Source: Trinickia acidisoli
GTDB lineage: Bacteria > Pseudomonadota > Gammaproteobacteria > Burkholderiales > Burkholderiaceae
Direction of reading: 5' to 3'
DNA: 64,000 bases
NCBI RefSeq assembly: GCF_017315725.1
Contig: NZ_JAFLRG010000002.1
Coordinates: 2,278,178-2,342,177, forward strand
A program made the translations under genes and the position numbers. Each line of letters begins with the position of its first letter. Positions within the stretch are counted from its first letter, which is position 1. Below, in pieces: positions 42,296-51,315 of the stretch. The notes under the pieces were generated by a model that did no database searches, was not told where the DNA came from, and worked only from the letters and a program-made list of their open reading frames with translations.

Positions 42296-42796
42296 GTGAA
42301 TGTGTCGATGTCACGGCTTCTCCGGTCGAAATGGAAGATGGGCCTGCTGGTGGCGATGTTCGCGATTTGCATATCGATCGCTGCTGGGGTGCGTATTCAC
42401 TTCGGCTACTTCTCAGATGACAGAGCTGCCGCAATTGCAGCAGAGAGCACAATGATCCGTCAGTACAACGCAAAGGACTTCGATGCGATCTATGACGGCG
42501 CAGCAGACGCGCTCAAGTCAGGAGTATCACGTCAGCGAGTGACCGACGCGATGAGGCTGACCTTCGACAAGTTCGGCGTAGTGATCGAGGACAAGGAGGC
42601 GGCAACCACGTGCTTTCCGAATCAAGTTCGAATGGTGCGTTGGATGAGATCAGGGAACGGGGACGAACTCACGGCATTGGTGACGTGGTTTGTACCTGAT
42701 GGGAAGAATGCGAAGCTGGTTTCGGCACAGATTAGCCCAGGTCACGCTTCGTTCGACCAGGCTATCGTGCGTGCCCACTCCTGCGCCCCTCGATAG
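42296..42796 (+). CDS. Array membrane-anchored protein (166 residues)
   Basis: GTG start with GAGGA 6 nt before it, 11 nt after TAGGAAAAC; Met5 is an alternative. One N-terminal anchor (WKMGLLVAMFAICISIAAGV) is followed by a soluble periplasmic-type domain: STMIRQYNAKDFDAIYDGAA, RQRVTDAMRLTFDKFGVVIE and TALVTWFVPDGKNAKLVSAQ. The soluble part has the alpha+beta look of NTF2/DUF4019-like domains (helices then sheet). A periplasm-facing array member, like the lipoprotein and the Rap1a-like protein. Confidence 0.6.
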   Translation: MNVSMSRLLRSKWKMGLLVAMFAICISIAAGVRIHFGYFSDDRAAAIAAESTMIRQYNAKDFDAIYDGAADALKSGVSRQRVTDAMRLTFDKFGVVIEDKEAATTCFPNQVRMVRWMRSGNGDELTALVTWFVPDGKNAKLVSAQISPGHASFDQAIVRAHSCAPR

Positions 42797-42826
42797 CAAT
42801 TCAGCTGGGAAAGCGGAACCCGTGTT

Positions 42827-43099
42827 ATGACCGAGCTGCGCCTCAATCTGAATGGCGAGTACTTCGATGCGATCGCCGCGGGAGAGAAAGGCGAGGAATA
42901 CCGTCTCATGACGCCTTGCTGGCGACGTCGCGTCGAGGGGCGAAAATACTCTGGCATTGTGCTCAAGAACGGGTACCCGAAGCGCGGCGACACCGCTCGC
43001 ACGCTCGGCAGGCCTTGGGCTGGCTTCTGTATCAAAGAGATCACGCATCCGTACTTCGGCACCGAGCCGGTGCAGGTATTCGCGATCAAAGTTAACTGA
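42827..43099 (+). CDS. ASCH domain protein
   Basis: A 90-residue protein: TELRLNLNGEYFDAIAAGEK, GEEYRLMTPCWRRRVEGRKY, SGIVLKNGYPKRGDTARTLG and FGTEPVQVFAIKVN. The Gly-x-K/E-x-x-E-Y-R loop and the barrel pattern fit ASCH, a PUA-like fold thought to bind RNA or nucleotides and sometimes hydrolytic. Such genes are frequent in phages and islands. A weak junction element (CTGGGAAAGCGG) lies upstream. Confidence 0.75.
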   Translation: MTELRLNLNGEYFDAIAAGEKGEEYRLMTPCWRRRVEGRKYSGIVLKNGYPKRGDTARTLGRPWAGFCIKEITHPYFGTEPVQVFAIKVN

Positions 43100-43162
43100 C
43101 CAGGAACGCGCTGGCCGGTGCCGGCGCGACCAAAAGCAGGAAACAAAAAAGGAGCCCGACAA

Positions 43163-43400
43163 GTGAGCATGGCCGACGAAAAGCAAGCGTATGTCGTTGA
43201 AGCAATGACGTGCATTGTGGCCGCGATAAGTGCAGGATATCTTGCCTACCCAGATTCCCGTTGCGAGGCTGGGCGATCTGGCAGACCGCGCGTTTCAGCT
43301 TGCCGAAGCGACCTACGAACGCCTCAAACGACGATGCCGGCCCACCCCTATCGCGAGGGTTGTCCGGGCGGCGCTACACCCCAACCCCTGCCCCCCATGA
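43163..43400 (+). pseudogene. Frameshifted small gene at the right end of the array
   Basis: GTG/ATG at 43163/43169 follows AAAGGAG and reads ADEKQAYVVEAMTCIVAAIS. The frame then becomes non-conserved, while a shifted frame from about 43231 reads QDILPTQIPVARLGDLADRA and FQLAEATYERLKRR, with coding-like composition, ending at 43400. A single shift at ATAAGTG would join them. A GC-rich hairpin and CAGGAA elements lie before the start. The function is unknown. Confidence 0.4.
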
Positions 43401-43672
43401 CCATCGAATTGACCAAAGAAGTTCGAGCAGATGCGATCGCATCTCTCCAAAAATACTTCGACAAGAATTTCGAGGAGCCGATCGGCAACATCGCCGCTGG
43501 CGCGCTCCTCGGTTTTTTTCTCGAGGAGATCGGCCCCACGATCTATAACAAGGCGGTAGCCGACGCGCAAGAACGACTCCAGCAGCGCGTCTCCGAACTC
43601 GATTTCGAGGTACACGAAGACGAGTTCCAGTACTGGAAAAAGTACGAAGGAAAACCCAAACCGCGCAAGTAA
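43397..43672 (+). CDS. DUF2164 family protein
   Basis: A 91-residue protein beginning TIELTKEVRADAIASLQKYF, then EEPIGNIAAGALLGFFLEEI and PTIYNKAVADAQERLQQRVS. This is the DUF2164 pattern, a small helical family of unknown function usually encoded singly in proteobacterial cores. There is no clear ribosome-binding site; the ATG overlaps the stop of the decayed reading before it. It probably marks the right border of the island. Confidence 0.8.
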   Translation: MTIELTKEVRADAIASLQKYFDKNFEEPIGNIAAGALLGFFLEEIGPTIYNKAVADAQERLQQRVSELDFEVHEDEFQYWKKYEGKPKPRK

Positions 43673-43729
43673 CTAGACCGTGCGCGGTTTCAGAAACGTA
43701 TCCCTTCAAAAAACGCAGCAACGAAGGCT

Positions 43730-45070
43730 TCAGCGCGGCCCCGCCACATCGGCGCTAGTCCGTAGGCCGCCATCCCGAGCTCGCCGACCAAACGAATACG
43801 ACAGAATCGCCGAAACGAGCAGCGTGGCACTGACGAAATACAGCCCCAACGAATAATCCCCGCTGATATCGCGCAGCCTGCCGATCACCATCGGCCCAAT
43901 GGTGCCGCCGATCAAGCTACCCATTGCGTTGATCAATGCGATTCCCGCTGCCGCCGCGGAGCCGGACAGGAACTGAGTGGGCATGCTCCACAGCGGCGGC
44001 TTGGCCGCGTTGATGCCGAAGCTCGCGATCGACAACCCGACGATCAACACGATTGCACTGTTCGTATGGCCCGACATCATCATCCCGACCCCTGCCGCAA
44101 GACAGGCGATCGCGACATGCAGACGGCGTTCATTCCTGCGATCCGAATTTCGCGCCCACAGCACCATCGTCACCACGGCGAACAGGTTCGGAATCGCATT
44201 CACGAGACCAAGCTGGAAGTAGCTGAAACCGAAGTGATGAATGATCATCGGCGCCCAGATCCCGATCGCGTACAGGCCGGTCGACGTTCCCGCATAGACG
44301 ATCGCGAGCAGCAGCACGCGCGGGTCCTTGACCGCACCCCACACGCTCGACTTGCTCTGTGCCATCTTCGCGGTCCGTTCGCGCTGCATCTCTTCGCTCA
44401 GCCATTGCCGTTCGGCAGGCGCGAGCCAATGCGCGTCTTCGGGGCGGTCGGTCAGATAGAAGAACGAAACGATTCCGAGCAGCACGGTGGGCGCGCCCTC
44501 GACGAGGAACAGCCACTGCCAGCCGTGCAGATGTGCGACGCCGTTCAGATTCATCAGCGCGCCGGAGATCGGCGATCCGATCATGTTCGATAGCGGCGCC
44601 GCTGCCATGAACATCGCGGTGACGAACGCACGATGGCGCGCCGGAAACCAATAGCTCAGGTACAGGATGACGCCGGGGAAGAAGCCCGCTTCCGCTAGGC
44701 CAAGGGTGAAGCGCAGCGCGTAGAAGCTATACGGTCCGATAACGAATGCATTGGCTGCCGATAGCAGCCCCCACGCGATCATCAGCAGCGCGATCCAGCG
44801 ACGCGCGCCGACTCGCTGCAGCACGAGATTCGACGGCATCCCCGCGGCGATATAACCGATGAAGAAAATCCCCGCGCCGATACCGAACATCGCCTTCGTG
44901 AGTTCAAGGTCGTGATTCATCGTGAGGCCGGCGAAGCCGACGTTCACGCGATTCAGAAAGCTCATGAAATACAGGGCGATGATGAACGGCGTGATACGCC
45001 GCGATATTTTGCGCACGACGCCGGTTTCCAGCGCGACGTCGTCCTGTGGTTGGACTGCGGCAATACTCAT
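43730..45070 (-). CDS. MFS transporter, anion:cation symporter type
   Basis: A 446-residue carrier with 12 predicted helices. The N-terminus FIIALYFMSFLNRVNVGFAG and the motif LRFTLGLAEAGFFPGVILYL are typical of the ACS family (phthalate, tartrate, glucarate, hydroxy-acid carriers). ATG 45070 is preferred because GGAG lies 7 nt before it; 45082 is an alternative. It follows leuD-like and leuC-like genes on the same strand, so it likely imports the hydroxy di- or tricarboxylic acid that they isomerise (inference). Confidence 0.88.
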   Translation of the reverse strand: MSIAAVQPQDDVALETGVVRKISRRITPFIIALYFMSFLNRVNVGFAGLTMNHDLELTKAMFGIGAGIFFIGYIAAGMPSNLVLQRVGARRWIALLMIAWGLLSAANAFVIGPYSFYALRFTLGLAEAGFFPGVILYLSYWFPARHRAFVTAMFMAAAPLSNMIGSPISGALMNLNGVAHLHGWQWLFLVEGAPTVLLGIVSFFYLTDRPEDAHWLAPAERQWLSEEMQRERTAKMAQSKSSVWGAVKDPRVLLLAIVYAGTSTGLYAIGIWAPMIIHHFGFSYFQLGLVNAIPNLFAVVTMVLWARNSDRRNERRLHVAIACLAAGVGMMMSGHTNSAIVLIVGLSIASFGINAAKPPLWSMPTQFLSGSAAAAGIALINAMGSLIGGTIGPMVIGRLRDISGDYSLGLYFVSATLLVSAILSYSFGRRARDGGLRTSADVAGPR

Positions 45071-45132
45071 GACTGTCTCCATGCTGAACTGCCGTTGCGC
45101 GCGGTGTGCGAACGGTCTGGTTATGTTGACGT

Positions 45133-45771
45133 TTATGCCCGCGTCTGCTGCGCGGGAAGATCGATCCGGCACCACGGTTGCGTGGCCCAGTGGCGTGCTT
45201 CGAAGTCATCGATCGCGTCCGCGTCGCGCAACGTCATGCCGATCGTGTCGAGCCCTTCCATCAGCATCCGCTTCTGTCGCGCAGGCAATGAGAACGGATA
45301 GCGCTGGCCGGTCGGTGTCGATACGACTTCGTTTGCGACGTCGATCGACAGGTGCTTGTCGATGCCGGTCTCGACTTCGGCGACCAGCGCCTCGATCTGC
45401 TCCGGCGCCAACGTGACGAGCAGCAGTCGATTGTTCGCCGAGTTGAAGTAGAAGATCTCGCCGTAGCTCGGTGCGATCACCGCTTCGAAGCCCGCTTGCT
45501 GCAGACCCCACACCGCGTGTTCGCGGCTCGATCCGCAGCCGAAGTTCGAGCCGCCTAGCAGAATCTTTGCGCCGCCATACGCGGGGCGGTTCAGTACGAA
45601 CTGTTCGCGCATGTGTCCGTTCGCATCGAAGCGCAGGTCGTACATGAGCCCGCGCGCGAGCCCGGACTTGTCAACGCCGAGCAAGAACTGCTTGGGCATG
45701 ATCTGGTCCGTATCCAGATTGTTGATGGGCAGCGGCGCGGCGATACCCGCGATCACGAATGGTTCAGTCAC
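45133..45771 (-). CDS. leuD: 3-isopropylmalate dehydratase-like small subunit
   Basis: A 212-residue LeuD-type swivel domain: INNLDTDQIMPKQFLLGVDK, YGGAKILLGGSNFGCGSSRE and HAVWGLQQAGFEAVIAPSYG with the conserved Ser-Ser-Arg-Glu-His block. It pairs with the large subunit at 45764, whose end it overlaps by 8 bp. No leuA or leuB is nearby, and a sugar-acid type MFS gene follows, so the pair is probably a catabolic isomerase (for example for citramalate, methylmalate or a similar acid) rather than the leucine pathway enzyme. That is inference. Confidence 0.85.
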   Translation of the reverse strand: MTEPFVIAGIAAPLPINNLDTDQIMPKQFLLGVDKSGLARGLMYDLRFDANGHMREQFVLNRPAYGGAKILLGGSNFGCGSSREHAVWGLQQAGFEAVIAPSYGEIFYFNSANNRLLLVTLAPEQIEALVAEVETGIDKHLSIDVANEVVSTPTGQRYPFSLPARQKRMLMEGLDTIGMTLRDADAIDDFEARHWATQPWCRIDLPAQQTRA

Positions 45772-47248
45772 GAGCGAATTCCTTGCGAACGTCGACGATA
45801 CGGCCCGCGATCGCGGCGGCAGCGGCCATCGCGGGGCTCATCAAATGGGTCTTGCTGTCGCGCCCTTGGCGCCCCTCGAAATTGCGGTTCGTCGTGGATG
45901 CGCAGCGCTCGCCCGGTGCGAGTACGTCGTCGTTCATCGCGAGGCACATCGAGCAGCCCGGTTGCCGCCATTCGAAGCCGGCGTCGATCAATATCTGCGC
46001 GATGCCTTCGCGCTCCGCCTGGTCGCGCACCAGGCCCGACCCCGGCACGACCATCGCGCGCACGGTCGGCGCTACCTTGTGACCGCGCACGATTTGAGCG
46101 ACTGCGCGGAGATCTTCGATTCGCGCATTCGTGCATGAACCGATGAACACGCGATCGATCGGTGTGCCTTCGATCGGCGTGCCTGCGGGCAATGCGATGT
46201 AGTCGAGCGCTTTACGCATCGTCGCGAGATCCAAGCCGGTGCCGGCGCCATCGCCGTCGGCCAAATCGGGAATGCGGCCGTCCACGGGTATGGCCTGATC
46301 CGGGCTCGTGCCCCACGTGACATAGGGTGCGACACGTGTCGCGTCGAAACGGTACTCGACGTCGAAGGGCACCTCTGTATCCGAGCGTAGTTGCGACCAC
46401 GCGTGGCAGGCGGCATCGAGCGTTTCGGCGGCGAGGTCGCGCACTTTACCGCGCACGTAGTCGATCGTCGTGCGATCCGGAGCAATCAGCGCGGCACGTG
46501 CGCCGGCCTCGACCGTCATATTGCACAGTGTCATTCGGGCTTCGGCGGACAGCGCGGCGATCGCATCGCCCGCATACTCCACCGCGTATCCGCGCGCGCC
46601 TTGCGCACCGATACGCGCAATGATGTGCAGCACGAGATCCTTCGATGTCGTCCCCGGCGGCAGTACGCCATCCACGGTGATCCGCATGTCCTTCGCAACG
46701 CGATAGACGAGCGTCTGCGTGGCGAGCACATGCTCGACCTCCGACGTGCCGATGCCAAAGCCGAGTGCGCCCAGCGCGCCGTATGTGGTTGTGTGGCTAT
46801 CGCCGCACAGCACCACCATGCCAGGGCGAATCAGCCCGATCTCCGGCGCTACGACGTGCTCGATACCCTGCATCGGATCGTCGATATCGAACAGATGAAT
46901 GCCTTGCTCCACGCAGTTGCGCGTGAAATTGGCGGCCTGCTTCGCAGCGTCGACGATCTCGATCGTACGCATGGGTACGGGCACCGGCCGGGTCGGGATG
47001 ACGTGATCGACCACGCCCATCTGCTGGCGCGGACGCCGCACGCGCAAGCCCTTGTCGCGCAGCCCCGCGAATGCCTGCGGGCTGGTGTACTCGTTCATGA
47101 TGTGCAGATCGGCGTAGAGCAAGACATGCTCTGCATCGATCGTTAATACGGTGTGCGTATCAACGAGTTTTCGATAAAGCGATCGTGACGACAGGGTGCG
47201 GCGTGCGCCGTCGATGCGAGCGGGCGCGTCGGTGAAGCCTTCGAGCAT
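45764..47248 (-). CDS. leuC: 3-isopropylmalate dehydratase-like large subunit (aconitase family)
   Basis: A 494-residue aconitase-family large subunit. The [4Fe-4S] ligands are in FIGSCTNARIEDLRA and RQPGCSMCLAMNDD; other family blocks are LHIMNEYTSPQAFAG, VLCGDSHTTTYGALGALGFG and STTNRNFEGRQGRDSKTHLM. Start at 47248 follows GGGAGAT. It is divergent from the LysR gene at 47365 (116 bp), the usual setting for LysR control by an inducer from the pathway. It has an extra segment around KVRDLAAETLDAACHAWSQL, with no sign of loss of key residues. Confidence 0.88.
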   Translation of the reverse strand: MLEGFTDAPARIDGARRTLSSRSLYRKLVDTHTVLTIDAEHVLLYADLHIMNEYTSPQAFAGLRDKGLRVRRPRQQMGVVDHVIPTRPVPVPMRTIEIVDAAKQAANFTRNCVEQGIHLFDIDDPMQGIEHVVAPEIGLIRPGMVVLCGDSHTTTYGALGALGFGIGTSEVEHVLATQTLVYRVAKDMRITVDGVLPPGTTSKDLVLHIIARIGAQGARGYAVEYAGDAIAALSAEARMTLCNMTVEAGARAALIAPDRTTIDYVRGKVRDLAAETLDAACHAWSQLRSDTEVPFDVEYRFDATRVAPYVTWGTSPDQAIPVDGRIPDLADGDGAGTGLDLATMRKALDYIALPAGTPIEGTPIDRVFIGSCTNARIEDLRAVAQIVRGHKVAPTVRAMVVPGSGLVRDQAEREGIAQILIDAGFEWRQPGCSMCLAMNDDVLAPGERCASTTNRNFEGRQGRDSKTHLMSPAMAAAAAIAGRIVDVRKEFARD

Positions 47249-47364
47249 GGTTATCTCCCAACAGTGCTTGCAGTCTAATTGGTGCCTTGCACGATTGGGT
47301 TTTCGAAAAGGCAATTCGGTCGTAACCTATAGGAACGAATCGAGTGATATGAGGAAATGAGGCG

Positions 47365-48270
47365 ATGGACGGCTTCTCCGATCTGAATCTGTTCGCGTTG
47401 GTTGCGCGCAATCGCAATCTCGCCGCCGCGGCGCGCGAATTGGGCGTGACGCCACCGGCCGTCAGCAAGCGGCTGGCGCAACTCGAGCGGCGCCTCGGCG
47501 TGCGGCTGATGAACCGCACGACGCGGCGTTTGAGCCTCACGCCGGAGGGCGAACTTTATCTTGCGAACGGCTCGCGCATTCTCGATGAGCTGTCCGAATT
47601 GGAGCAACTCGTGACGCGCAGCCGTGCCGAACCAACGGGGCTGCTGCGCGTGAACGCGTCTTTCGGTTTTGGGCGGGCCCATATTGCTCCCGCTGTGTCG
47701 GAGTTCGTCGAGCGCTTTCCCGCGATGAAGATTCAGCTTCATCTAACCGACAGGCCGCTGAGTCTTCAGGAGGAGGGCTTCGACATCGGCATTCGATTCG
47801 GTGAAGTGCCGGACGTGCGGGTCAATGCGCGTTTGTTGTTGAAGAACCGGCGCATCGTGTGCGCGTCGCCGGCCTATCTGAAGCGGCATGGCAAGCCATC
47901 GGGGCCGCACGACCTCACGCGTCACGCGTGCATCGTGCTGCGCGAGAACGAATCGGCGTACGGCAGTTGGCATTTCTCGCGAGGCAAGCGAACTGAAACG
48001 ATAAAAGTCGATGGCGCGCTATCGAGCAATGACGGTAGCGCCGTGCTGCGGTGGGCGCTCGATGGGCGGGGTATCGTCGTGCGCTCGCAGTGGGAGATCG
48101 CGGGCCACATCGCGCGCAAAGAATTAGTGCCTTTGCTCGTCGAATGGATGCTTCCGAACGCGGATATTCACGCGATCTATCTCGAGCGCAACAAGCTGTC
48201 GGCCAAGCTGCGCACGTTCGTGGATTTTCTAGGCGACCACTTGCGGGAGGCGTTCGGCGCAGAGGGTTAA
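47365..48270 (+). CDS. LysR-type transcriptional regulator of the leuCD-like operon
   Basis: A 301-residue LysR protein. The winged helix occupies residues 1-60 (FALVARNRNLAAAARELGVT, PPAVSKRLAQLERRLGVRLM, NRTTRRLSLTPEGELYL); the effector domain follows (GLLRVNASFGFGRAHIAPAV, FDIGIRFGEVPDVRVNARLL). It lies head-to-head with leuC and most likely controls it and itself. Start at 47365 has GAGGAAATGAGGCG before it. Confidence 0.9.
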   Translation: MDGFSDLNLFALVARNRNLAAAARELGVTPPAVSKRLAQLERRLGVRLMNRTTRRLSLTPEGELYLANGSRILDELSELEQLVTRSRAEPTGLLRVNASFGFGRAHIAPAVSEFVERFPAMKIQLHLTDRPLSLQEEGFDIGIRFGEVPDVRVNARLLLKNRRIVCASPAYLKRHGKPSGPHDLTRHACIVLRENESAYGSWHFSRGKRTETIKVDGALSSNDGSAVLRWALDGRGIVVRSQWEIAGHIARKELVPLLVEWMLPNADIHAIYLERNKLSAKLRTFVDFLGDHLREAFGAEG

Positions 48271-48417
48271 CGTTTCGGTTAAACCATCCGCCGCTAAGTT
48301 CAATAGACGGCAACCCCATGCGGCTCGATCATCACGATGCCACCTCCGCTTCCTCACTGACTGCCGATGTGGCCGCGTCTCGGTTTGCCGGTTTGGACGC
48401 GCCGCATGGAGACGTGT

Positions 48418-48651
48418 ATGAGCAGTGGATGCAAATCCCTTCGGGGTCTCGTCAATGATTGGTTCGGAAACGGCCAGAATTTCCGTGTCGTCCGGCCGGA
48501 TCGTTCGAGGAAAATGCCGTGGCGGGCGGTGAAGGTCGAAGTGGAACGGGCGTCTGGAACGTTGGCGATCGTCTTCTTTCGACACGGCGACGGCTCATGG
48601 TGCGTCTATCCGCCCTCGACGATTCAACCCGCGATGAATTGGAGTCATTGA
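48418..48651 (+). CDS. Small conserved hypothetical protein (77 residues)
   Basis: A 77-residue reading: CKSLRGLVNDWFGNGQNFRV, VRPDRSRKMPWRAVKVEVER, ASGTLAIVFFRHGDGSWCVY, ending PPSTIQPAMNWSH. It is compact, with alternating strands and basic residues, and looks coding. The upstream Met at 48406 is an alternative start. It is a lone gene between the LysR gene and the proV-like operon; function unknown. Confidence 0.5.
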   Translation: MSSGCKSLRGLVNDWFGNGQNFRVVRPDRSRKMPWRAVKVEVERASGTLAIVFFRHGDGSWCVYPPSTIQPAMNWSH

Positions 48652-49141
48652 CTCTCGGTTTGTCGAGCCAGTGGTCAGTGTTTGCGCCGCAATTCGGCGC
48701 GCAGTGCTGCCAACGTCACCGCGACGCCTGATAGATCAGTAAATTCCCTACGTCGGACGCGCTTCGACTTCTCCGCAAGCGCGCGCCGAACCCATCCCCG
48801 CCCCTTCCTGCCGCCCGGAAACCCTTGCCACTCAAGGCTTCCCCGCCGTCCTTCCTTCCCGCCTAATTTTCAGCGACCACTCCATACATCGGCTGCATAA
48901 CCAGAGGTATGGGTAAAGGCCAAGGAAATGTAGCGGGATGGGTCGATTTGGCTTGGTACGCTGCAATCCATGCAATAGACGACCGGCCAGTGATTCGCCA
49001 TCGCCGCAATACCGCGCACATCGCGCATATCGCGTAACGCGTTGGACTAGAAAAATAGACGAGTCAAAGCACGGCCGCCTCGACCGAGGGCCGCCTGGTC
49101 GAGGTCTTCGATTTCTTGAACTTGCCCGTTGGGATGAATCA
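48652..49141. other. Intergenic region upstream of the proV-like gene
   Basis: About 490 bp with no convincing gene on either strand. It should hold the promoter of the quaternary-amine importer operon. A long in-frame upstream reading of the ATPase (from 48938) has no ribosome-binding site or family resemblance. No clear operator seen. Confidence 0.4.
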
Positions 49142-50431
49142 ATGCCCCCGAATCTGACATTCGCACCGCAGGACGTGATCCCGCCAAGTGCAATCAATGT
49201 GGAAGCCGTCTCGCCGGTCGCAAATTCGATTGCGGTTTCCGGGACCGATATTCTGACGGTCCGGCGTTTGTCGAAAATCTTCGGTCCGAAGCCCGAGCGT
49301 GCCGCCGATCTGATCAAGCAAGGGCTTGGGCGAGACGAAGTATTCGAGCGCACGGGCAACATGGTGGCGGTGAACGACGTCAGCCTCAGCGTCAAGGCCG
49401 GCGAGATCTTCGTCATCATGGGTTTGTCGGGTTCCGGTAAGTCGACGCTCGTGCGGCTACTCAATCGGTTGATCGAGCCCACGTCCGGCCAAGTCGTGCT
49501 CGAAGGCCGCGACATCGCGCCGATGTCGACGTTGGAACTGCGCGACGTGCGCCGCAGAAAGATGGCGATGGTGTTCCAGTCATTTGCGCTGTTGCCCAAT
49601 CGCACGGTGCTCGACAACATTTCATATGGCCTCGAAGTCGCCGGCATGAAAAAGACGGCGCGCTACGAAATCGCGCGCGCCGCGCTGACGCGGGTGGGCC
49701 TTGGTTCATACGAAAAGCTCTTGCCCGGCGAACTCTCTGGCGGCATGCAGCAGCGAGTCGGTCTTGCCCGCGCGCTGGCCGTGAATCCGTCGGTGCTGTT
49801 GATGGACGAAGCATTCTCCGCATTGGACCCGTTGATTCGATTCGAAATGCAGAGCGAATTGCTGCGGCTCCAGAAAGAGGAGCAGCGGACCATCGTTTTC
49901 ATTTCGCACGACATCGACGAAGCGATCAAGATCGGCGGCCGGATCGGCATCATGAAGGACGGTTGCCTGATTCAAGTCGGTACGCCGGCCGAACTCATTC
50001 AGTCGCCCGCCGACGATTACGTGCGGGACTTTTTCCGCCATGTCGACGTTTCGCGCTTTCTCAAAGCCCATAGTTTGCTGACCAAGGTGGAACGAGGGCT
50101 CATATCCGGCGATATGGGCAAGCCGGCGGAGCGTTACCTCAATCAGATCATCGACAGCGGTGTGGAGTGCGGTTATGTGTGCGATCCGTCCGGCCGATAC
50201 CAAGGCTGTGTCACACCGGCGTCGCTCCACAAGGCCGGTGCTCGCGCGCTGCGCGAAGCGTTGCTGAACGATGTGACGGCAGTCTCGCTGAGCACGGACC
50301 TGCATGAACTCGCCGCCATTGCCTTGAACCAACAGCACGACGTGCCGGTTCTCGATGCGGCCGGGGGGCTCGCGGGCATCGTGTCGTGCAGGACGATACT
50401 CAAGCAAGTGATGGAGCGGAGGGCAGCATGA
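49142..50431 (+). CDS. proV: Glycine betaine/proline-type ABC importer, ATP-binding protein
   Basis: A 429-residue ProV/OpuAA-type ATPase. Walker A is IMGLSGSGKST, the signature LSGGMQQRVGLARAL, Walker B LLMDEAFSALD and the switch His ISHDIDEA. Upstream it has the ProV-type insert RLSKIFGPKPERAADLIKQG. The C-terminal 100 residues hold CBS-like segments (VECGYVCDPSGRYQGCVTPA, HDVPVLDAAGGLAGIVSCRT) that in this family sense ionic strength. The start at 49142 gives the family length. It is coupled to the permease by ATGA overlap. Confidence 0.9.
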   Translation: MPPNLTFAPQDVIPPSAINVEAVSPVANSIAVSGTDILTVRRLSKIFGPKPERAADLIKQGLGRDEVFERTGNMVAVNDVSLSVKAGEIFVIMGLSGSGKSTLVRLLNRLIEPTSGQVVLEGRDIAPMSTLELRDVRRRKMAMVFQSFALLPNRTVLDNISYGLEVAGMKKTARYEIARAALTRVGLGSYEKLLPGELSGGMQQRVGLARALAVNPSVLLMDEAFSALDPLIRFEMQSELLRLQKEEQRTIVFISHDIDEAIKIGGRIGIMKDGCLIQVGTPAELIQSPADDYVRDFFRHVDVSRFLKAHSLLTKVERGLISGDMGKPAERYLNQIIDSGVECGYVCDPSGRYQGCVTPASLHKAGARALREALLNDVTAVSLSTDLHELAAIALNQQHDVPVLDAAGGLAGIVSCRTILKQVMERRAA

Positions 50432-51315
50432 ATTCTTCGATCGTCGGCCAGTTTGCAGAGAGCGCCGTCAACTTTCTGTTCAATCATTTCCAGGGCGGCT
50501 TCAATGCGTTTTCGGCGGGGCTGGGGGCGGTGGTCAAGCTGCTCGAGAATGGCCTAGGAGCGATTCCGTTCGTCGTCATGCTCGTTGCGTTGGTGGCGCT
50601 CGCACTCTGGCGCCGAGGGATCGCGTTTGCGATTTTTGTGGGGCTCGCGCTGTTGCTCATTCATTACATGAAACTCTGGCCGCAAACGGTTTCGACGCTG
50701 GCGCTCGTGGTTGCGGCCACGGTTTTCAGTTTGATCATCGGCGTGCCGCTCGGTATCTGGGGTGCCCGCAACAATCGGGTCGAACTGATTCTGCGCTCGC
50801 TGCTCGATTTCATGCAGACGATGCCGGCGTTCGTTTATCTCATTCCGGCCGTCATCCTGTTCGGATTGGGCCGAGTGCCCGCCGTGATCGCCACGGTGGT
50901 ATTCGCCATGCCGCCCGTCGTGCGCCTTACGACGCTCGGTATTCGGCAAGTGCGAGCAGAACTGCTGGAGGCTGGGCGTGCGTTCGGCAGCACCGATGCA
51001 CAACTGCTCTGGAAAATTCAACTGCCGAACGCGATGCCGTCGATCATGGCCGGCGTCAATCAAACCATCATGATGTCGCTCTCGATGGTGGTGATCGCCT
51101 CGATGATCGGTGCCGGCGGACTCGGCGAGTATGTGCTGAGCGGCATCCAACGCCTCGACATCGGCATCGGCTTCGAAGGCGGGCTCGGCGTCGTGCTGCT
51201 CGCGATCGTGCTGGATCGATTGACCGAGACGTTCGGCGTGAAGTCGAAGAAGGCGCGGCCCGCTGCCAGGGCGGCGAAGTCCGGCGTAAAAAGCGACGCG
51301 GCGGCGCGTACTTGA
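50428..51315 (+). CDS. proW: Glycine betaine/proline-type ABC importer, permease
   Basis: A 295-residue ProW-type permease. Hydrophobic helices start at PFVVMLVALVALALW and the transport domain follows (PLGIWGARNNRVELILRSLL, DFMQTMPAFVYLIPAVILFG, IRQVRAELLEAGRAFGSTDA with the EAA-type loop). The ATG lies inside the stop of proV. The C-terminus is Lys/Ala-rich. It forms the membrane channel with ProV and the binding protein at 51437. Confidence 0.9.
   Translation: MNSSIVGQFAESAVNFLFNHFQGGFNAFSAGLGAVVKLLENGLGAIPFVVMLVALVALALWRRGIAFAIFVGLALLLIHYMKLWPQTVSTLALVVAATVFSLIIGVPLGIWGARNNRVELILRSLLDFMQTMPAFVYLIPAVILFGLGRVPAVIATVVFAMPPVVRLTTLGIRQVRAELLEAGRAFGSTDAQLLWKIQLPNAMPSIMAGVNQTIMMSLSMVVIASMIGAGGLGEYVLSGIQRLDIGIGFEGGLGVVLLAIVLDRLTETFGVKSKKARPAARAAKSGVKSDAAART

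Noticed and set aside
34549..43144. Integron-type attC sites between array genes
   Set aside because: The junctions do not show the GTTRRRY/RYYYAAC core pair or the long imperfect palindromes; the recombinase-like protein lacks catalytic residues and is oriented with, not against, the array. Kept only as a test.
46391..47146. 251-codon plus-strand frame opposite leuC
   Set aside because: Shadow of the aconitase-family gene; no recognisable motif or start site.
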